Assembly (NCBI GenBank): GCA_035645115.1
Contig: DASQNF010000150.1
Span: forward strand, 1 to 18,995
From: JACVRW01 sp035645115
GTDB lineage: Bacteria; Actinomycetota; Thermoleophilia; Solirubrobacterales; Thermoleophilaceae
Length of the DNA stretch: 18,995 nt
Reading direction: 5' to 3'
A model generated the notes under the pieces. The model had not been told where the DNA came from. It saw only the letters and a program-made list of their open reading frames with translations, and ran no database searches. A program made the translations under genes and the position numbers. The first letter of the stretch is position 1. Each line of letters starts with the position of its first letter. Below, piece by piece: positions 1 to 8,310 of the stretch.

Positions 1-2325
<2,325 letters not shown>

Positions 2326-2339
2326 GCGAGCGGACGGCT

Positions 2340-2369
2340 TTGTTCCGACCCGCCGCGTCCGGGTATGGT
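2340..2369 (+). promoter_or_regulatory. Putative sigma-A type promoter of the small membrane-protein gene
   Basis: TTGTTC (2340-2345) and TATGGT (2364-2369) are separated by 18 nt and lie in the short gap after lon. The -10 fits TANNNT. The predicted transcript would begin about 25 nt before the start codon at 2402, leaving room for the GAGGAG ribosome-binding site at 2392-2397. Confidence 0.38.
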
Positions 2370-2401
2370 TCACCCCCGGAGTCAGCGGATCGAGGAGAGC
2401 A

Positions 2402-2878
2402 ATGGCAGCGAAGAAGAAGGCCGCAAAGGCCGGCGCTGGAGCGTTTGCCGCCGGCCAGGCGGTTCGCTCCAATACCTACGTGCAGCGCCTGATCGAGGAC
2501 GCGGAGCTGCGCGACAACCTGAAGGGCGCGTTCGGCTCCGCGAAGAAGGCGTATTCGCGGATGAACGGCAAGGGCCCCGTGAAGGCCGTGTTCGAGGACA
2601 AGAAGGCCCAGCGCGACCTCCGTGAGACGGCGTTCTCGCTGAGGGACGCAGCCGAGTCGCTGCGCGGGTCGAAGAAGCGCAAGGGCCGCAAGCGCCGTGT
2701 GCTGCTCCTCGGGCTGGTCGGGGCGGGCGTGGCGCTCGCCGCCAGCGAGGGCCTGCGCAAGAAGGTCCTCGACGCCCTGTTCGGTGCCGAGGAGGAGTTC
2801 GAGTACACGGCGAGCACGACCCCCGACGTCGGCTCCACCATGAGCTCGAGCTCGAGCGAGCCGGTCGGGACCGCCTGA
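2402..2878 (+). CDS. Small basic membrane-anchored protein of unknown function
   Basis: 158 residues, not recognised as a named family. The N-terminus is rich in Ala and Lys (MAAKKKAAKAGAGAF). Residues 25-90 are charged and probably helical. A strongly basic patch (KKRKGRKRR, 91-99) precedes one hydrophobic segment at about 100-115. The C-terminal tail is acidic and then Ser/Thr-rich (EEEFEY, later SSSSS). The basic patch before the hydrophobic segment suggests a single-pass or membrane-surface protein with its long N-terminal part in the cytoplasm; this is inference. A ribosome-binding site GAGGAG lies 4 nt before ATG. The gene sits between a promoter-like sequence and a good intrinsic terminator, so it appears to be a single-gene unit. 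Confidence 0.85.
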   Translation: MAAKKKAAKAGAGAFAAGQAVRSNTYVQRLIEDAELRDNLKGAFGSAKKAYSRMNGKGPVKAVFEDKKAQRDLRETAFSLRDAAESLRGSKKRKGRKRRVLLLGLVGAGVALAASEGLRKKVLDALFGAEEEFEYTASTTPDVGSTMSSSSSEPVGTA

Positions 2879-2910
2879 CGCGCGGCGGCCCGCGAGCCGC
2901 CTGGTTCTGC

Positions 2911-2941
2911 GAGGGGCGTCTTGGGGGCGCCCCTCTTCTTT
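2911..2941 (+). terminator. Intrinsic terminator after the membrane-protein gene
   Basis: GAGGGGCG (2911-2918) pairs perfectly with CGCCCCTC (2928-2935) around a 9-nt loop, followed by TTCTTTG. It lies 33 nt after the stop codon of the preceding gene. Confidence 0.65.
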
Positions 2942-3084
2942 GCGAGATCAGCGCCCCGCTCCGGGCGCGGGCGTCGGCCCGGGCGATCCGGCATGGGTGT
3001 GGCGCTCGCGGCGCGCGCACGGCGTCGGCTCCGCGTTTCCGGCGACGGCCGCCGCTCCCGAGCGCTCTGGCTGGCCGGCCAGCT

Positions 3085-3090
3085 AGCATG
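3085..3090 (+). promoter_or_regulatory. -10 hexamer giving a probable leaderless start for the TetR gene
   Basis: TAGCAT fits TANNNT and ends 6 nt before the ATG at 3097. No Shine-Dalgarno sequence is present, so the ATG at 3097 is preferred over the ATG at 3088, which would lie inside the -10 itself. Confidence 0.35.
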
Positions 3091-3096
3091 CCGTGG

Positions 3097-3705
3097 ATGG
3101 AGGCCTCTGTCGAAGCAGCCCGTGGGCTCGAGGGCGCCAAGGCACAGCGGATCATCGCCGCCATGCGTGAGAGCGTGAGCCGACGCGGGGCCGCCGGCTC
3201 GACCTTCGACCACGTCGCCCGCGAGGCAGGCGTCTCCCGCGGCCTCCTGCACTACTACTTCGGATCGAAGGAGCGCCTGCTGGTCGAGGTCGTCCGCCAC
3301 GACTGCGAGATCCGCAACCGGAACATGGACGAGCGCCTCGCACGCGCGGGCAGCGTCGACGAGGTCCTGGAGGCGCTCATCGTCGGGCTGAACGAGTTCC
3401 TCGAGGACGATCCGGGCGCCCCGGCGGTGATCTACGAGATGCTGAGCGCCTCGCGGCACTCCGAGGAGATCCGCGCCGAGCTGGCCGAGCTCTACCGCCA
3501 GTGGCGCGAGCGGCTGGCGGGGTGGCTGCGCGAGAAGGAACGGGAAGGCGTGGTGCGGCTCGAGACCGACCCCGAGGCGATCGCCTCGATCCTGTTCGCG
3601 CTCGGCGACGGCTTCGGGATCCAGGTGCTCTCGGACCCGGACTGGGACCGCCGGGCCGCCTTCGAGCTCGGCGTGGCGAGCGCCCGCCGGATGCTGGGCG
3701 CCTGA
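3097..3705 (+). CDS. TetR/AcrR family transcriptional regulator
   Basis: DNA-binding repressor of the TetR family; 202 residues from the chosen start, which is normal. The helix-turn-helix lies at about residues 36-55 (FDHVAREAGVSRGLLHYYF), followed by the usual G/SKERLL helix. The remaining ~140 residues form the ligand-binding and dimer domain (LEALIVGLNEFLEDDP, then ILFALGDGFGIQ). The LLHYYFGSKERLL form is common in regulators of fatty-acid, efflux and stress genes, but no target is evident here: there is no divergent partner, and the nearest gene downstream is convergent (fmdB). An alternative start at 3088 adds three residues. Confidence 0.9.
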   Translation: MEASVEAARGLEGAKAQRIIAAMRESVSRRGAAGSTFDHVAREAGVSRGLLHYYFGSKERLLVEVVRHDCEIRNRNMDERLARAGSVDEVLEALIVGLNEFLEDDPGAPAVIYEMLSASRHSEEIRAELAELYRQWRERLAGWLREKEREGVVRLETDPEAIASILFALGDGFGIQVLSDPDWDRRAAFELGVASARRMLGA

Positions 3706-3721
3706 GCGGCGCCTCCGGGGG

Positions 3722-3822
3722 GCCGCTCCTTCCTCCGGCCGCCGCTTCTCCGCCGGCCGCCCGTCCTCCCTTCGGCCGCCGGTCCTTCCTCGGCCGCCGG
3801 TCGTTCCCCGGCCGTCAGTCCT
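3722..3822. repeat. Degenerate 18-nt tandem repeats between the TetR gene and fmdB
   Basis: Units such as TCCTTCCTCGGCCGCCGG followed by TCGTTCCCCGGCCGTCAG recur roughly every 18-19 nt from about 3727 to the fmdB stop, becoming more diverged towards the TetR gene. The last unit runs into the coding triplet repeat of the fmdB tail. It fills the whole gap between the convergent genes, and no clear terminator hairpin with a T-tract is seen there. Confidence 0.5.
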
Positions 3823-4165
3823 TCGACGACGACGACGACGACGACGACGAGGAGGAGGACTGCTTGGAGCTCCCGGACTCCTTCGAGGCCGAGCTCTTGG
3901 AATCGGGTCCCTTGCTGTCAGAGCCCTTCGAGTCCGAGCCCTTCGAGTCCGACTTGGACTCTCCCGTCTCCGACGCGGCGCCCTTCTTTTGCTTGCCGTA
4001 GTCCGTGTTGTAGAAACCGGAGCCCTTGAAGTGGACCGCCACCGGGTGGAACACGCGCTGAACCGGGGCCGCGCAGGTGGAGCAGCTCGACACGGGATCG
4101 TCCGTCATGCGCTGCATGACCTCGAACGTGTGACCCCGCTCGCAGCGGTACTCGTAGATCGGCAT
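3815..4165 (-). CDS. FmdB-family zinc ribbon protein with a poly-Ser tail
   Basis: Small putative regulatory zinc ribbon protein of the FmdB/CxxC_CXXC_SSSS family; 116 residues. The zinc ribbon covers residues 1-60: MPIYEYRCERGHTFEV supplies Cys8 and His12, and CSTC supplies Cys28 and Cys31, followed by the conserved RVFHPVAVHFKGSGFYNTDYG segment. The second Cys of the first pair is replaced by the C-x2-GH form. The C-terminal ~50 residues are low complexity (repeats of SDSKG, then a run of about 12 serines) encoded by triplet repeats. The ATG lies 9 nt after a TATACT -10, so the message is nearly leaderless, and the promoter sits inside a CIRCE-like palindrome. Molecular function is not established for this family. 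Confidence 0.92.
   Translation of the reverse strand: MPIYEYRCERGHTFEVMQRMTDDPVSSCSTCAAPVQRVFHPVAVHFKGSGFYNTDYGKQKKGAASETGESKSDSKGSDSKGSDSKGPDSKSSASKESGSSKQSSSSSSSSSSSSKD
3824..3859. repeat. Triplet microsatellite (CGA)9 then (GGA)3 in the fmdB tail
   Basis: Nine CGA units run from 3824 to 3850, followed by three GGA units. On the minus strand this reads as serine codons and forms the poly-Ser tail of the zinc ribbon protein. Length changes would alter the tail without shifting frame. Confidence 0.85.
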
Positions 4166-4193
4166 GGCACTTCGAGTATAGGAGTGCCGAGGT
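4164..4193. repeat. Direct repeat A, left copy (candidate attachment site)
   Basis: 30 bp identical at 28 positions to 10951-10980 in the same orientation; 4173-4193 (21 bp) is exact. It covers the promoter of fmdB up to its start codon. Similarity stops abruptly on both sides. The pair brackets the accessory genes. Confidence 0.75.
4166..4188 (-). promoter_or_regulatory. fmdB promoter inside a CIRCE-like operator
   Basis: Read on the minus strand, GGCACTCC and GAAGTGCC form an 8-bp inverted repeat with one mismatch. The inner form GCACTC-N9-AAGTGC matches the core of CIRCE, the HrcA operator (TTAGCACTC-N9-GAGTGCTAA), but lacks the outer TTA/TAA. The -10 TATACT (4180-4175) lies in the spacer, so a bound repressor would block transcription. 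hrcA is not in the window, so HrcA control is inference. A similar palindrome occurs at 10953-10975. Confidence 0.45.
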
Positions 4194-4283
4194 TCCCCGG
4201 AGGGTGACCAGGCGACCTCGCACCCGCTCTACAGTGCGGAATCTGCGCACGACGTGAACGTCTGGCGACGCTGCGCGGCACGT

Positions 4284-4305
4284 CGGATGTTCGCGTGACG
4301 TTCGC
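4284..4305. repeat. Direct repeat B, left copy
   Basis: 22 bp identical to 10874-10895 in the same orientation. It contains GTTCGCGTGACGTTCGC, that is two GTTCGC half-sites 11 bp apart, about one helical turn, as in protein-binding arm sites. A partial inverted match (GAACGTC-tg-GCGA) lies nearby at about 4253-4265. Confidence 0.75.
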
Positions 4306-4342
4306 CGCCCCCTTGTGATACCCCCGTTGCAATGCTGGGTGC

Positions 4343-4552
4343 ATGAACACGCACATGCCGACGCGAGACGGCACGGTCCTGCTCTCACCCGCCGACGCCG
4401 CCCGGTTGGCGCAGGTGTCCCGGGACACGATCTACCGCGAGATTAAGCGCGGCGAGCTGCCCGCCCGTCACGTAGGCCGGCAGTTGCGGATCCACCCGGC
4501 TGAGTTCCGGGCCTCCCTCGACGAAGGAAAGGCGCGAGCCGATGTCGCGTAG
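4343..4552 (+). CDS. Excisionase-like helix-turn-helix protein (HTH_17/MerR-like)
   Basis: 69-residue DNA-binding protein of the excisionase/HTH_17 type. The motif runs from LLSPADAARLAQVSRDTIYR through GELPARHVGRQLRI (residues 13-50), the usual winged helix of Xis-like proteins that bend DNA and steer integrase. It lies 37 nt from repeat B and 149 nt from repeat A, the place expected for a recombination directionality factor, although related proteins are also plain regulators. ATG at 4343 has no good Shine-Dalgarno sequence; Met5 at 4355 is an alternative start. The next, broken gene begins inside its last codons (ATG 4542), suggesting translational coupling. The upstream TTGTGATACCC (4313-4323) recurs in similar form at 9626. 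Confidence 0.8.
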   Translation: MNTHMPTRDGTVLLSPADAARLAQVSRDTIYREIKRGELPARHVGRQLRIHPAEFRASLDEGKARADVA

Positions 4553-5232
4553 GGCCAAAGTGTCCGCCCACGCTGAGCTCGACCAGCTCAAGCTGCGGCC
4601 GCAACCGAGTGCGTCTATCACCCTGAGCTCCAGCTGGAGGCCGAGGCCGCCAAGCTCGAGGCTGAGCAAGCGTCCAGCGCCATAACCGCCGGGTATGCCG
4701 CCGAGGACCAGCGTGCCGTTACAGCTGCCCGCAGAGCCGAGGAGGCCGCCGATGCCAAGGTCAAGGATCTCTAGCACCGGCTAGCCGGGGCCGAGCTGCG
4801 CATCGAGCGGGCCCAAGCCGAGGTCAATACTTACCTCGCTGAGCACGCACGTGACCTACTCGAGGAGCGCGAGCTCGATGCGCGTGAGCTGGCCGAGGCA
4901 CTGACCCGTGCGGGGTACGAGGCAGTGCGCCTGCACCGCGCTTACCGTGTGCTGCGCTCCGAGATCGACCGGCTGGTGGGATCGGTACCGGGCGCGAGCC
5001 CACGTGCCGATGGCCCTGAACCGACCCACCCATGGGAGGCTCAGCTTCAGGTCTCGAGCGAGTCCTGCGTGACTTCCCTGAGGTCCCTGCACCGCTGCCG
5101 CGCTGGGCTGGGCTCGAGGCTCGCGAGCGCCAGGACAACGCGAACGCGATCGAGCGGCGGCGCCGCAGCGGCGGACTGTCCGCTGACGAGCAGGCCGCGC
5201 TGGCCATTGGGCGCGCGGTCACGATCAAATGA
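4542..5232 (+). pseudogene. Broken gene for an alanine/glutamate-rich coiled-coil protein
   Basis: Not recognised as a family. ATG 4542 overlaps the preceding HTH gene by 11 nt and opens MSRRAKVSAHAELDQLKLR. The reading then needs a frame change at about 4600-4625, after which a coiled-coil-like stretch follows (ELQLEAEAAKLEAEQ, later AARRAEEAADAKVKDL). This is interrupted by TAG at 4772-4774 and continues in the same frame with HRLAGAELRIERAQAEV and LLEERELDARELAEALTRAG. A second frame change at about 4975-5035 leads to LERVLRDFPEVPAPLPRW and ends RRSGGLSADEQAALAIGR with TGA at 5230-5232. Coding-like composition persists across all pieces, so this looks like one ancestral gene of about 225 codons with two frameshifts and one nonsense change. 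The final piece could alternatively be a separate small gene starting at ATG 5032. Confidence 0.6.
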
Positions 5233-5389
5233 CTTCGCCCTCCTTGCTGGGCGTCGTAGCTGCTTCGAGCCCGTCGCTCATGAGCTTCCACGTGAGTGAC
5301 GGGCTCGGCAGCAGCGAAAGGTGGAGCGGGACCGTCGCCCCCAAGGGACCCTTCCCTGGGTGATTCCCCGCGACGATCCCGCGCGGCGC

Positions 5390-5460
5390 CTCACCGCGAT
5401 TCTGCCCGGCACCAAGAGCTTGACCCGTTGCCAGGGGCTGAAAAATGGACCATTGCAGGG
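5390..5460. repeat. Diverged non-coding repeat X, resembling a transposon end
   Basis: GGCACCAAGAGCTTGACCC (5408-5426), then a CAGGGG and AAAA run, and a second block GGACCATTGCAGGG (5447-5460), resemble sequences at 8190-8220 and 8310-8368. Upstream, AGCGGGACCG (5328) and CGCGACGA (5370) recur in the same order before the second copy. TGACCCACTTGCAGGG-like sub-repeats are reminiscent of the multiple terminal repeats of IS21-family elements. No transposase gene accompanies them. The remaining 5233-5512 sequence shows no gene. Confidence 0.35.
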
Positions 5461-5512
5461 ATTTGCGGTCGGTGGCAGGGTGGCGCTGGGGGCGCAGGGG
5501 GATGGATCGGAC

Positions 5513-5851
5513 ATGAACCCCGCACCCCCCGTCACCCGGCCACCTCGCGGGAAAAAAAACGGGTTCTCCGCCACAGAAAAGCCATGTGCGAGCTGTGGCA
5601 AGCTGTTTGTGCCGAATCAACGGGGTCGCCCGCGCCGTTTCTGCGCTGAGTGCGCCGCACCGACCGCCGCTGGCCGCCGTTGGCGGGAGCAGAACCCGGA
5701 GGCGGCGGCCGCCGTCAATGCTCGCAAGCGGGTGGCGCACGAGTCACGGGCTTGCCTGGTGTGCGATGAGGAGTTCGTGCCGCAGCGCGTCACTGGGCGC
5801 TTCTGCTCGGATAAGTGCCGCTGGCCTGGAAGTACGAACTCGGCAGGCTGA
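5513..5851 (+). CDS. Double zinc-finger protein of unknown function
   Basis: 112 residues from ATG 5513, which has AGGGGG at 5496-5501. There are two metal-binding units of similar design. The first is C25-x2-C28...RRFC44-x2-C47 and the second C81-x2-C84...GRFC98-x3-C102, joined by an Arg-rich linker containing RRWREQNPEAAAAVNARKR. The second unit resembles FCS/MYM-like fingers seen in phage and plasmid proteins beside HNH nucleases, so nucleic-acid binding is likely but unproven. An A8 run at 5552-5559 lies in the N-terminal coding part. The C-terminus appears altered: after CRW the frame ends WPGSTNSAG, while another frame reads AWKYELGRLRKAA and stops at 5863-5865, just before the next ATG. 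A late frameshift is therefore likely. An upstream start at 5321 would translate the repeat and is not favoured. Confidence 0.6.
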   Translation: MNPAPPVTRPPRGKKNGFSATEKPCASCGKLFVPNQRGRPRRFCAECAAPTAAGRRWREQNPEAAAAVNARKRVAHESRACLVCDEEFVPQRVTGRFCSDKCRWPGSTNSAG

Positions 5852-5865
5852 GGAAGGCGGCGTAG

Positions 5866-5931
5866 ATGGCCCGCTCACGCGAGCCGCTCAGTGCCCATGA
5901 GCTCGGCCTGCAACTCCGTCAGTCGCCGTAG
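5866..5931 (+). CDS. Very short ORF, possible remnant
   Basis: ATG 5866 follows GGAAGG at 5852-5857 with 8-nt spacing and directly abuts the TAG that would end the frame-corrected zinc-finger gene. It encodes only 21 residues (MARSREPLSAHELGLQLRQS then P) and no domain. It may be a leader-like peptide or the start of a gene whose remainder is lost. A GTGGGC/GCCCAC hairpin follows at once. Confidence 0.28.
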   Translation: MARSREPLSAHELGLQLRQSP

Positions 5932-5932
5932 C

Positions 5933-5949
5933 GTGGGCGCCGCGCCCAC
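5933..5949 (+). terminator. Hairpin after the zinc-finger gene cluster
   Basis: GTGGGCGC (5933-5940) and GCGCCCAC (5942-5949) form a near-perfect palindrome, workable as a 6-bp stem with a 5-nt loop, 1 nt after a stop codon. There is no T-tract. Confidence 0.3.
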
Positions 5950-6014
5950 TAGGTCCAACGCAGGTGTGCGCTCGGCGCCGCTGGGGACGCGGAGGTGTCC
6001 CTAAGGGGGCGACG

Positions 6015-6020
6015 TAGGAT
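6015..6020 (+). promoter_or_regulatory. -10 hexamer giving a probable leaderless start for the GFA gene
   Basis: TAGGAT lies 8 nt before ATG 6029, and no Shine-Dalgarno sequence precedes that ATG. No clear -35 is seen. Confidence 0.4.
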
Positions 6021-6028
6021 GGCGCCGC

Positions 6029-6487
6029 ATGAGCGTTCAACGTGTCGGCGGGTGCGCCTGCGGGGCGCTGCGGTACGGGCTCGTGTCTGAGCCGTTGTTC
6101 ATCCACTGCTGCCACTGCTTGCACTGCCAGCGTCAGACCGGCAGCACCTTTGTCGTTAACTTGCTGATCGAGGCTAACCGTGTGCAGGTACTCGCGGGAG
6201 CGCCGCAACCGGTTGACGTGCCACGCGACACTGGCAGCGCGCAACGGATCTTTCGGTGCCCCGAATGTCAGGTCGCGATCTTCAGCGAGTACGGCTACCC
6301 GGGGGTGCTGTTCGTCAGGGGCGGGACGCTTGACGATCCGATCGAAATCGCGCCGGACGTGCATATCTACACCCGCTCAAAGGTTGCGTGGGTCACAGTC
6401 CCGGAGGGAACCCCGGCCTTCGAGGCGGACTACGACCATAAGAAGCTCTGGCCGGCGGAGAGCCTCGGCCGCCTCGAAGCGACGTAG
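6029..6487 (+). CDS. GFA/CENP-V family zinc protein
   Basis: 152-residue protein of the family named after glutathione-dependent formaldehyde-activating enzyme (Gfa). These are small beta-tent proteins that bind zinc; most members have no proven reaction. Visible features are GGCACGALRYG (Cys9, Cys11), HCCHCLHCQRQTGS (Cys28, Cys30, Cys33), FRCPEC (Cys77, Cys80), and the conserved HIYTRSKVAWVTVPEGTPAF near the end. Length is normal for the family and the frame is intact, in contrast to its neighbours. It stands alone with its own -10. Substrate unknown; formaldehyde detoxification would be over-interpretation. Confidence 0.92.
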   Translation: MSVQRVGGCACGALRYGLVSEPLFIHCCHCLHCQRQTGSTFVVNLLIEANRVQVLAGAPQPVDVPRDTGSAQRIFRCPECQVAIFSEYGYPGVLFVRGGTLDDPIEIAPDVHIYTRSKVAWVTVPEGTPAFEADYDHKKLWPAESLGRLEAT

Positions 6488-6600
6488 ATCAGTACTGGAC
6501 GAAGGGCTATGGCTGAGGTAGGTACCGGCGGGGGTCTCCTTCACTTCCTCTCCCCTCGTGGTTCCCACGCCGAGCCAGCGGGCCGGGGAGGCCACCGATC

Positions 6601-6957
6601 TTGGAAGCACAGCAACCAGCTCAGAGTCAGTCCGCTCGAATCTCGACGGCTGCCGTACAGCTGCTACGCGAGTACACGGGGCGCGGGCCGACCAAGGCGA
6701 AGACCACCATCGGGGAGGACTCGGTGCTCGTCATGCTGGCCGACACACTGACCCAGGCAGAGCGCGCACTTGTGGAGTATGGGAATCCCGAGCTCGTCTT
6801 GCAGACCAGGCACGAGTTTTAGAACGCCATGCGCCAGGACCTCATAGGGATAGTGGAGCGAGAGACGGGACGGAAGGTGGTCGCGTTCATGAGCGACATC
6901 CACATTGACCCCGACCTTGCCGCCGAAATCTTCGCGCTCGAGCCCGTTTCCGCCTAG
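6601..6957 (+). pseudogene. DUF2294-like gene interrupted by one in-frame TAG
   Basis: Reading from TTG 6601 (GGGGAGG at 6585-6591, 9-nt spacing) gives 118 sense codons with a single TAG at codon 74 (6820-6822). Before it are VQLLREYTGRGPTKAKTTIG, EDSVLVMLADTLTQAER and ELVLQTRHEF; after it NAMRQDLIGIVERETGRKVV, then AFMSDIHIDPDLAAEIFALE. This matches the DUF2294 family (GKGP..T, D.L..VL.D.LT..E..L, R..F....R..L....E..TG..V....SD.....) from end to end. Family members as I recall them often have Gln at the TAG position, so a CAG-to-TAG change fits. It is either a pseudogene or read through by amber suppression. Function of the family is unknown. Confidence 0.75.
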
Positions 6958-7200
6958 CGCGTCCGGGTATCCGAGAGAGGATCCGCCTCAGGCGTGGGGC
7001 GGATGCAGTTCCCCGGACGCACTCTCGGGCGGACTTGGCTCTGGCCTCTCTGGCGGGACAGCGGCAAAGGACGCCCACCTTTTTTAGCTAGGGGGCCTGG
7101 CACCTCCCTGCCGATGGCCAGGCGACCGACCGACGGTGTCGCGCCGGAGATCCTGCGGGAGGGTGTTCCTCGCCGAAGTTCTTATTCCGGGGCGTGGGTA
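6958..7200 (+). other. 243-bp gene-free leader before the FNT transporter gene
   Basis: No ORF is convincing here. It contains possible pairings: GGGG (6997-7000) with CCCC (7012-7015); GGGCG (7027-7031) with CGCCC (7070-7075) just before a T6 run (7079-7084) and TAGC; and CCTGGC (7096-7101) with GCCAGG (7117-7122). A structured leader or the terminator of the preceding transcript is possible. No known riboswitch consensus was recognised. GTCCGGGTAT at 6961-6970 resembles GTCCGGGTATGG before the gene at 2402 and could be a -10 region. Confidence 0.3.
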
Positions 7201-7210
7201 GGAGGCAGCG

Positions 7211-8005
7211 ATGACTGGACGCGATCCCGACGAGATCTGGGGCCAGAGCGCCGAGGAGGGCCAGCGACGACTGAGCCGAGGACCGGCGGGGCTGACGGCC
7301 ACCGGCTTCGTCGGCGGCGTCGACGTCATGCTCGGGGTGATGGCCCTGACGGTGGTCTCGGGCGCCCTCGCCGTGTCTCTTCCCGAGGAGATCGCGCACG
7401 TCGGGGGGTCGCTCGTCTTCGGCATTGGCCTGGTGTTGCTCGTGGTTGGCCGGTCCGAGCTGTTTACCGAGAACTTCCTCGTGCCGATCGCCGGCGTCAT
7501 CCGCGGACGCTCGGGCCCGACGGACGTGCTGCGGCTCTGGGGCGTCACGATGCTCGCCAACCTCGTCGGCCTGCTTATAGTCGCGGCCATCCTCACGCGC
7601 GCAGGGCTCGTTCCTCCAGAGACGCTGGACGCGGCCGGCAAGCTCGCCGACACCTTCGCGAAGCGCGACCTCGTCGCTGCCGGCCTGAGCGCTGTCGTGG
7701 CCGGCACGATCATGACACTGTTGACCTGGCTGACGCACGCAGCCGAGGGGGACTCCGCGCGGGTGCTGATCGCAATGCTGATCGGCTTCCTGCTCGCCGT
7801 CCCGAGCCTCAACCACGCCGTGGTCTCGGTGGGCGAGATGGGCTTCGGCCTGTTCGCCGGCACGACTGAGAAAGCGACCTGGGCCGACCTCGCCCAGAAC
7901 TTCCCGGTCGCGGTCGTCGGGAACCTGCTCGGAGGGCTCGCCTTCGTGACGCTAGCGCGCGCGCTCCAGGTCCGTGGCGAGCCGGCCAAAGACGAGATCG
8001 CATAG
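7211..8005 (+). CDS. Formate/nitrite transporter (FNT) family channel, YfdC-like
   Basis: Inner-membrane pentameric channel family for small monovalent anions such as formate, nitrite and hydrosulfide. 264 residues, normal length. Six hydrophobic segments are visible. The signature GRSELFTENFLVP (80-92) is the first half-helix loop, and SLNHAVVSVG (199-208) holds the central-pore histidine H202. The last helix reads GNLLGGLAFVTLAR (237-250). RSELFTEN is typical of the YfdC-like branch, whose substrate is unknown. ATG 7211 is preceded by GGAGG (7201-7205) with 5-nt spacing, a strong site compared with the leaderless genes around it. The gene stands alone with no formate or nitrite enzyme nearby, so the substrate cannot be assigned. 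Confidence 0.93.
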   Translation: MTGRDPDEIWGQSAEEGQRRLSRGPAGLTATGFVGGVDVMLGVMALTVVSGALAVSLPEEIAHVGGSLVFGIGLVLLVVGRSELFTENFLVPIAGVIRGRSGPTDVLRLWGVTMLANLVGLLIVAAILTRAGLVPPETLDAAGKLADTFAKRDLVAAGLSAVVAGTIMTLLTWLTHAAEGDSARVLIAMLIGFLLAVPSLNHAVVSVGEMGFGLFAGTTEKATWADLAQNFPVAVVGNLLGGLAFVTLARALQVRGEPAKDEIA

Positions 8006-8062
8006 CGTAGGCTTGACGCAGCAGCGTGTTCCAAGCAGGGCACGGCTGATCTTCTAGGGAGA

Positions 8063-8080
8063 AGGCGGACCACACCGCCT
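8063..8080 (+). terminator. Weak hairpin downstream of the FNT gene
   Basis: AGGCGG (8063-8068) pairs with CCGCCT (8075-8080) around ACCACA, followed by CTTC. It lies about 57 nt after the transporter stop. The T-tract is poor. Confidence 0.35.
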
Positions 8081-8182
8081 CTTCGACCGGAAGAGCGGGA
8101 CCGCCGCGAGGGCGCGAGGGGCGCCGTCGAGCCACGGAGAGCCCTCTCGGGAGCAACCTCCGCGACGACCCGCTCCGCGCGT

Positions 8183-8226
8183 TTACCCGGGACACGAGCT
8201 TGACCCACGGGAGGGCACGGCGCCGT
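8183..8226. repeat. Diverged repeat Y
   Basis: ACCCGGGACACGAGCTTGACCC (8185-8206) followed by AGGG resembles repeat X at 5404-5435. The preceding AGCGGGACCG (8093-8102) and CGCGACGA (8161-8168) also recur before X in the same order, so about 130 bp of X and Y are related. Confidence 0.4.
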
Positions 8227-8310
8227 GCTCGAGCGACAAGAGGGGCGGTCCGCCGCCGGGTCCCTAGCCGTGGCAACGGCGGGTGGTCCCCCGCGCCGTC
8301 CCGCCGGGCG

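Noticed and set aside
4553..4777. Minus-strand frame of 130 codons over the HTH and coiled-coil genes
   Set aside because: Leu/Gly-rich complement of the coiled-coil coding sequence with no start signal.
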